Shown here piece by piece: positions 59,948-64,000 of a stretch of 64,000 nucleotides of DNA (position 1 is its first letter; the number at the start of each line of letters is the position of its first letter). The notes below the pieces were generated by a model, which did no database searches, was not told where the DNA came from, and was given only the letters and a program-made list of their open reading frames with translations. The stretch is from RPQJ01 sp963846315 (GTDB lineage Bacteria > Pseudomonadota > Gammaproteobacteria > Steroidobacterales > Steroidobacteraceae), in assembly GCA_963846315.1 (NCBI GenBank), contig CAWJVM010000006.1, forward strand, positions 310,001 through 374,000, given 5' to 3'. Made by a program: the position numbers and the translations under genes.

Positions 59948-60433
59948 TCAGTGGTGATGGCCGCCGGCACCGTGCACGTGACCGTGCTCGAGTTCTTCCT
60001 GCGTCGCTTCACGCACTTCCGTGATCTCGACTTCGAAGTTCAGGTGCTCGCCGGCGAGCGGATGGTTGCCGTCGATCGTCACCATGTCGCCCTGGATGCC
60101 GGTGACCGTCACCATGCGCGCGTGGCCGTCGGACGTCTGCGCCTGGAACTGCATGCCGGGCTTCAGGTTCGACACGTTGCCGAAGGAACGCTTCGGCACG
60201 CGCTGGATCAGCTCGGCATCGCGTTCGCCGTAGCCGTCGGCAGGCGCAATCTTGACACTGAGTTTCGTGCCCGCCGCTTTGCCTTCGAGCTCGCGCTCGA
60301 GTCCCGAAATCAGGTTGCCATGGCCGTGAATGTACGCGAGCGGTTCGCCGCCCGACGAACTGTCTATCACCTTGCCGTCGTCGTTGGTGAGGGTGTAATT
60401 GATCGACACGACCTTGTCCGCTGCCACGACCAT
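59948..60433 (-). CDS. FKBP-type peptidyl-prolyl isomerase, SlyD-like, His-rich tail
   Basis: A 161-residue cytoplasmic isomerase/chaperone. The FKBP core (VVSINYTLTNDDGKVIDSSSGGEPLAYIHGHGNLISGLE) carries the inserted IF chaperone flap and ends FEVEITEVREATQEELEHGH. The tail GHVHGAGGHHH can bind nickel or other metals, as in SlyD. SlyD assists folding and nickel delivery to hydrogenase or urease, none of which is seen here. It is the last gene of a five-gene minus-strand run starting at 62942. Confidence 0.9.
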   Translation of the reverse strand: MVVAADKVVSINYTLTNDDGKVIDSSSGGEPLAYIHGHGNLISGLERELEGKAAGTKLSVKIAPADGYGERDAELIQRVPKRSFGNVSNLKPGMQFQAQTSDGHARMVTVTGIQGDMVTIDGNHPLAGEHLNFEVEITEVREATQEELEHGHVHGAGGHHH

Positions 60434-60477
60434 AAATCGACTCCGAGTTGGATTGAACGGGAAAGAGTAACGCGAGA

Positions 60478-60885
60478 TCAGACCGGTTGCGCGTCCTTGA
60501 GCTTGAGCCAGCCGCGCGCGACGCGATAGATGACCCAGACACCGATGATGAAGATGCCGATCGGAAACGTGACGAACCCGACGAGCACGAAGAACAGCGG
60601 CAGTGACAGCAGGAACACGACCGTGACCCACAGCGCGGCGAACCAGAACGTGCGCAACTGCCAGGAAAAGTGCGATTCCAGGTGGGTGCCGCGGGCGTCG
60701 CTGCGGCGGATATAGTTCATCACCACGGCGACGATCGAAGGCAGGCCGAACACGAAGGCCGTGGCGATGAACGCCGAGCCGAACATGCCGATCAGTGCAC
60801 TCGCCGCATGCAGCGCATACATCCAGTGGGTGTAGCTGACGAGCGAGTCGTCGGCGATCTTGAGCGTCGAAGCCGGCGAGTTCAT
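60478..60885 (-). CDS. DUF4870-type small membrane protein
   Basis: A 135-residue protein with three membrane helices (LHAASALIGMFGSAFIATAFVFGLP, LRTFWFAALWVTVVFLLSLP, GFVTFPIGIFIIGVWVIYRV). The pattern of the DUF4870 family is recognisable in HLESHFSWQLRTFWFA and the IYRVARGW end. The function is unknown. It lies between the hydrolase gene (42 bp) and the SlyD-like gene (44 bp) on the same strand. Confidence 0.78.
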   Translation of the reverse strand: MNSPASTLKIADDSLVSYTHWMYALHAASALIGMFGSAFIATAFVFGLPSIVAVVMNYIRRSDARGTHLESHFSWQLRTFWFAALWVTVVFLLSLPLFFVLVGFVTFPIGIFIIGVWVIYRVARGWLKLKDAQPV

Positions 60886-60927
60886 TGTTGTTGCGTCCTT
60901 GAGACCGAATCCACGGGGGTGACTATC

Positions 60928-61623
60928 CTACTGTGTCCCGCCACCCGGCGGGGGCACGCCCTGTCGCATCGCGGCCTCCCAATGGCGCTTCGGCACGTGG
61001 GTTCGCAACCGCTTGGCCACCAGGTCCAGCACTTGCGCATCGATGTCGTGCCCGAGGAACGGAATGACGTCCGCCACGACGTCGGCACCCAGGGCCAGGA
61101 GGTGTCTGGCAGCCTCGACCGTATAGCCGCAATGGATGACGTCGTCGGCTTGGCCGTGGATCAGGAACAGCGTCGTTCCACCCGGGTTCGTCGCCGGCAA
61201 CCGGGCGTAGCGACCGGCGAGCGCCACCACGCGGCCGGCGAGCACGTCGTCGCTCGCGTGGGTCGCCGCCTCGAGAACCATGATGGCCCCCTGCGAAAAG
61301 CCAACCAGCACCGTGGCTTCCGGACCGAGGCCGGTATCACGCTGCCATTGCCGGATCGCCGCCATGAAGAGTGGCATCTCGGCGGCAACCCGTTCCACCC
61401 GCCTGGCGTCGTCCAGGCCTTCGACGGAAAACCACTGGTAGCCGATGCCAAAGCTCGTCGGATGAGGTGCTCGCAGGCTCGCCACCCACGCTTCCGGGTA
61501 CTCCGCCGCGAGCCGTTCACCCAACGGCCGCAGGTTCTCTTCGCTGGCACCGAGACCATGAAACAGCAACACGAGCTGTCGTGCCGCACCGCTCGGCTGC
61601 TGAACGATCATCGCTTCCGGCAT
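60928..61623 (-). CDS. Carboxylesterase/phospholipase-type serine hydrolase (YpfH-like)
   Basis: A 231-residue alpha/beta hydrolase of the carboxylesterase family. Oxyanion region LVLLFHGLGASEENL, nucleophile in VLVGFSQGAIM, Asp in HGQADDVIHCG and His in PFLGHDIDAQV complete the triad. No signal peptide is seen, so it is cytoplasmic. The substrate is unknown; family members cleave short esters or lysophospholipids. ATG 61623 starts MPEAMIVQQPSG. It is 22 bp after the isoprenylcysteine-methyltransferase-like gene. Confidence 0.87.
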   Translation of the reverse strand: MPEAMIVQQPSGAARQLVLLFHGLGASEENLRPLGERLAAEYPEAWVASLRAPHPTSFGIGYQWFSVEGLDDARRVERVAAEMPLFMAAIRQWQRDTGLGPEATVLVGFSQGAIMVLEAATHASDDVLAGRVVALAGRYARLPATNPGGTTLFLIHGQADDVIHCGYTVEAARHLLALGADVVADVIPFLGHDIDAQVLDLVAKRLRTHVPKRHWEAAMRQGVPPPGGGTQ

Positions 61624-61645
61624 GTTCCCCAGCTTCCCGTCGGGC

Positions 61646-62116
61646 TCAGAGCCAGCGGCGGACGGACCGTCGATAGGTGTCGAATTCGCCCGCGAAGAGT
61701 CCTGCAAGAATGCGTTCCTCGGGTTCGATCTGGAAGCGATTGAGGTACAGGAGGAACGCCGGCACGACGGCATAAGCCGCCGGGTTGGCGAGCCACGCGG
61801 CCCAGGCGGCCAGCACGAGCAGCATGCCGAGGTACATCGGGTTGCGTGTATGACCGTATATACCGGAGCGAACCATCGCGGACGCGGCTTGCGGTGTCGT
61901 CGGATTCACCGTGGTGCGTGCGCGCCGGAATTCGAGCACCCCCGCGACGGCAACCAGGACCCCTGCGGCAAGCAGCAACACGGCAGTTCCGAGCCGCCAG
62001 TGCCTGGCCCACTCCAGTCCGGGAGTCCATCGGGCGAGCAACCCCATGCACAGCGCCGCGATCGCCATGACGGCGACCGGCGGGACGCGCAGTTCAAGCG
62101 ACGATCCAGGATGCAT
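61646..62116 (-). CDS. ICMT/NnrU-like integral membrane methyltransferase
   Basis: A 156-residue membrane protein with four helices. The C-terminal motif SGIYGHTRNPMYLGMLLV ... EPEERILAGLFAGEFDTYRRSVRRWL is the SAM-binding signature of the isoprenylcysteine carboxyl methyltransferase/phospholipid methyltransferase group. The acceptor in bacteria is generally unknown. ATG 62116 starts MHPGSSLELRVPPV. It is tightly packed with the GNAT-fusion gene upstream (25 bp) and the hydrolase downstream. Confidence 0.85.
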   Translation of the reverse strand: MHPGSSLELRVPPVAVMAIAALCMGLLARWTPGLEWARHWRLGTAVLLLAAGVLVAVAGVLEFRRARTTVNPTTPQAASAMVRSGIYGHTRNPMYLGMLLVLAAWAAWLANPAAYAVVPAFLLYLNRFQIEPEERILAGLFAGEFDTYRRSVRRWL

Positions 62117-62141
62117 TGCGAATGGCTTTCCGAGAGCCGGC

Positions 62142-62942
62142 TCAGGGCCGGAGTTGCTTGAAATAGAGAACGGTAGGAGACCGTTCCCCGTCGGGCGTGG
62201 TCGCGTAGTCCGGGATTTCACCCGCGCGACTCCACCCTAGATGGCGGTAGACCTCCTCCGCGTGCGAGGCAAGCAGCGTGTCGAGGAACAGCAGCGAACG
62301 CCTGCGGCGCCTTGCCTCAGCTTCCAGCTCGCACATCAGGAGCGTGGCGACGCCGTTCCCGCGCGCAGCTCGCAGCACCAGGAGCTTCTGCACCTCGGCC
62401 CGGTGCCGGCCGTTGTCCTTTTCGCACAATGCGAGCTGCACAGTACCGACGACGGCTCCATCCTGCTCGGCGACCCAGAGCAGCAGGGCGCCGCTGAGGG
62501 ATGCGAACACCCCGTGCCAGTAACGATCCGCGGTCTCGCGTGACACGGGCGCGAGGAAGCCGATCGATGCGCCCGAATGCACCGCGTCGATCAATAAATG
62601 TCCGAGCCGTTCGATCTGTGAAGTCTCGGTCGCGGCGACCCGACGCACGACGACCGTGCCGGATGACCCAGCGGACCTGCAGGAGCCGCCGACGAGCGAG
62701 GCCGTCCTGCACCCTTCCGGCTTGAACACACGCACGGTCGACGGTGGATTTGCCGCCAGTTTCGATGCCGGTCGCCGTGGTCGCGGCAGCAACTCGCCCC
62801 CGCAGTTCGGACACCTGCCTTGCAGCTGGCGTTCGGTACAGGTCGCGCAGAACGTGCACTCGAACGAGCAGATCCGGGCGAGCGGCGATTCCGGCGGCAG
62901 GGCGACGTCGCAGCACTCACAGGAGGGGCGTAGATCCAGCAT
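62142..62942 (-). CDS. DUF1272 zinc-finger-like domain fused to a GNAT acetyltransferase
   Basis: A 266-residue fusion. Residues 1-57 are a DUF1272 domain with nine cysteines (C8, C10, C11, C25, C29, C32, C35, C44, C47) in CECCDVALPP, CSFECTFCATC and RCPNCGGELL, which should bind zinc. After a linker of about 35 residues, the GNAT domain (about 98-266) has the acetyl-CoA motif VLRAARGNGVATLLMCELE and DTLLASHAEEVYRHLGW. DUF1272 normally stands alone as a protein of about 60-80 residues. ATG 62942 starts the DUF1272 domain. Both parts are in one uninterrupted frame. It heads the five-gene minus-strand run. Confidence 0.87.
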   Translation of the reverse strand: MLDLRPSCECCDVALPPESPLARICSFECTFCATCTERQLQGRCPNCGGELLPRPRRPASKLAANPPSTVRVFKPEGCRTASLVGGSCRSAGSSGTVVVRRVAATETSQIERLGHLLIDAVHSGASIGFLAPVSRETADRYWHGVFASLSGALLLWVAEQDGAVVGTVQLALCEKDNGRHRAEVQKLLVLRAARGNGVATLLMCELEAEARRRRRSLLFLDTLLASHAEEVYRHLGWSRAGEIPDYATTPDGERSPTVLYFKQLRP

Positions 62943-63165
62943 GTCCCGGGGTTCCGTGGTCTCGAATCGGTACGGCAAGCCTAGCACCGGCCGCTTTAGA
63001 CACGGTCTTGGCATGCTAACGACGCAAATCGGACCGGATCTCGTCGGGGTTTTCCCCGTCCGTAACCGCACGGATGTGTTGCTTTTGGACTACGTCCTAA
63101 GCTTCCGAAGCGATTTTCGAAGGTCAGGACCGCGGTCCGCCAGAACCCCTAACGGAGACACTGAA

Positions 63166-63549
63166 ATGAAGCTCACCAAGTTCGCCCTGTTGGCGGCCGC
63201 CGCCGGTTGTACCCTTGCCAGCCAGGGCGTCTATGCCCAGGCCATGGAAGTCGTGACGGTCGAAGCCGTTCGCGAGATCGTCATCGGTAAATCGCCGATC
63301 GGCGCGCCGATCAAGGAACTGACCATTCGTTCACGCGTCAGCTACGCGGACCTCGACCTGACGACGGCTGCCGGCGCGGCGACGCTCGAGAAGCGCGTCA
63401 AGGACATCGCCGCTTCGTCGTGCAAGGAAATCAAGGTCGACGTGCCCGTCGAAGGCTGGACGATCGATCGCTGCGTCCGCGAAGCGACCACCGACGCAAT
63501 GTTGCAGGTGAACAAGGCCATCGCCGACGCGAAGGCCGCGAAGAAGTAA
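63166..63549 (+). CDS. UrcA-family exported protein
   Basis: A 127-residue exported protein with signal peptide MKLTKFALLAAAAGCTLASQGVYAQ. The UrcA pattern is seen in VSYADLDLTTAAGAATLEKRVKDIAASSCKEI and DRCVREATTDAM, with two conserved cysteines likely to form a disulfide. The function of the family is unknown. ATG 63166 follows a weak AACGGAGACAC ribosome site. A strong terminator follows the stop. Confidence 0.88.
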   Translation: MKLTKFALLAAAAGCTLASQGVYAQAMEVVTVEAVREIVIGKSPIGAPIKELTIRSRVSYADLDLTTAAGAATLEKRVKDIAASSCKEIKVDVPVEGWTIDRCVREATTDAMLQVNKAIADAKAAKK

Positions 63550-63574
63550 TCGAGTCCCGGACTCAGGTTTCGAA

Positions 63575-63607
63575 AAGCGGGTGACTTGGCAGTCACTCGC
63601 TTTTTTT
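63575..63607 (+). terminator. Rho-independent terminator after the UrcA-family gene
   Basis: A 12-bp stem (AAGCGGGTGACT with AGTCACTCGCTT, one G-T pair) over a TGGC loop is followed by seven T. On the other strand it carries a short T-run too, so it probably also serves the convergent amine oxidase gene. Confidence 0.9.
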
Positions 63608-63608
63608 G

Positions 63609-64000
63609 CTACGCGAGCTGCTGCGCCACCTCGCCGGCAGCGCGCTCACCCGATTCAATCGCCCCTTCCATGCCGCGCGCAGTCAGCGACGTGTGCTCAC
63701 CGCAGAAATGCACGCGGCCCCGCGGCTGGACCATCGCGGGCAGGAACTTCGTGACCGTGCCGGGATTGAAATAGGCCCACGCGCCGCCCGCGAACGGGTC
63801 GGGCTCCCACGAATGCTGGCCGATGACCTGCAATGTGCCTTTCGCCGCCGGCCGCATCTGCTCGATCTGCGCCACGACGTAGCGGGCAGCGCCTTCCTTG
63901 CCAAGCCGGTCGAGGTGCCTCGCGCCCGGTCCGAACGCTGAGACGAGCAGGCTCGACACCTGGTCGTCCTTCGCTTCGTGGTAGATCGCCGAGACGCGGC
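63609..64000 (-). CDS. FAD-dependent amine oxidase, C-terminal part (runs off the window)
   Basis: The last about 130 residues of a flavin monoamine-oxidase-type enzyme; the 5' end lies beyond 64000. The end YFNPGTVTKFLPAMVQPRGRVHFCGEHTSLTARGMEGAIESGERAA is the conserved C-terminal FAD-binding block of this family (GEHTS ... GxMEGAIxSG). HSWEPDPFAGGAWAYFNPG matches the substrate-side motif. The frame is open to the window edge (RVSAIYHEAKDDQ upstream). The substrate is unknown. Confidence 0.85.
   Translation of the reverse strand, partial: RVSAIYHEAKDDQVSSLLVSAFGPGARHLDRLGKEGAARYVVAQIEQMRPAAKGTLQVIGQHSWEPDPFAGGAWAYFNPGTVTKFLPAMVQPRGRVHFCGEHTSLTARGMEGAIESGERAAGEVAQQLA

Overview
The window is about 64 kb of high-GC chromosome (my impression is 65-70% G+C) from a Gram-negative bacterium. 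It carries TonB-dependent uptake, lipoproteins with a lipobox, YgiQ, RimO, a SlyD-like FKBP, a UrcA-family protein and a DUF4136 lipoprotein. I infer a gammaproteobacterium near Xanthomonadales, Steroidobacterales or Nevskiales, but no rRNA or marker tree backs this. I saw no tRNA, rRNA, CRISPR array, insertion sequence or prophage.

Layout. 0.1-9.7 kb: a receiver-TM-TonB fusion protein, a beta-CASP metallo-beta-lactamase with a REC/PAS/GAF/HD-GYP regulator, envelope lipoproteins, a small transporter, and a methyltransferase coupled to a c-type heme protein. 9.9-16 kb: a YebC-like regulator, YgiQ carrying an in-frame palindromic insertion, a 31-residue lysine-rich protein, an LTA-synthase-like enzyme and a glycine-zipper protein. 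16.1-42.0 kb: a starch/maltodextrin locus. It has a LacI regulator with 6-phosphogluconolactonase; a tight operon of GH97 alpha-glucosidase, a XylFGH-type ABC importer and an MFS symporter; a divergent GH13 amylase, esterase and second MFS; a TonB-dependent receptor; and malQ-glgX-glgB-glgP. 42.1-54.9 kb: a lipoprotein, a methyltransferase, Hsp20-Lon, a DedA-MATE-S9 peptidase operon, an MscS-family channel overlapping a CbiM-like permease, and an FmdB-like protein. 54.9-64 kb: pirin, rimO, an L,D-transpeptidase, a quinone-oxidoreductase-like MDR enzyme, a five-gene minus-strand cluster, UrcA and a partial amine oxidase.

How the starch genes fit together: the outer-membrane receptor brings maltodextrins into the periplasm, the secreted GH13 and GH97 enzymes cut them to maltose and glucose, the ABC and MFS systems import the products, and MalQ/GlgX/GlgB/GlgP remodel glucan inside the cell. 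A 14-bp LacI-type palindrome (TGCAAACGTATTCA at 25279; TGCAACCGTATTCA at 32663) sits in the GH97/amylase divergent promoter and in the receptor promoter, so the two units are probably one regulon.

A caution about the sequence. Six reading-frame breaks (one in the esterase, one each in malQ, glgX and glgB, two in the L,D-transpeptidase) are each repaired by adding back one GC/CG dinucleotide so that a GCGC is restored. A seventh, in the MscS-family gene, is compatible with a one-unit change or a one-base loss. This looks like a systematic sequencing or basecalling artefact at GCGC, or an unusual dinucleotide slippage process. Genes carrying these breaks are annotated at full span with the break position stated.
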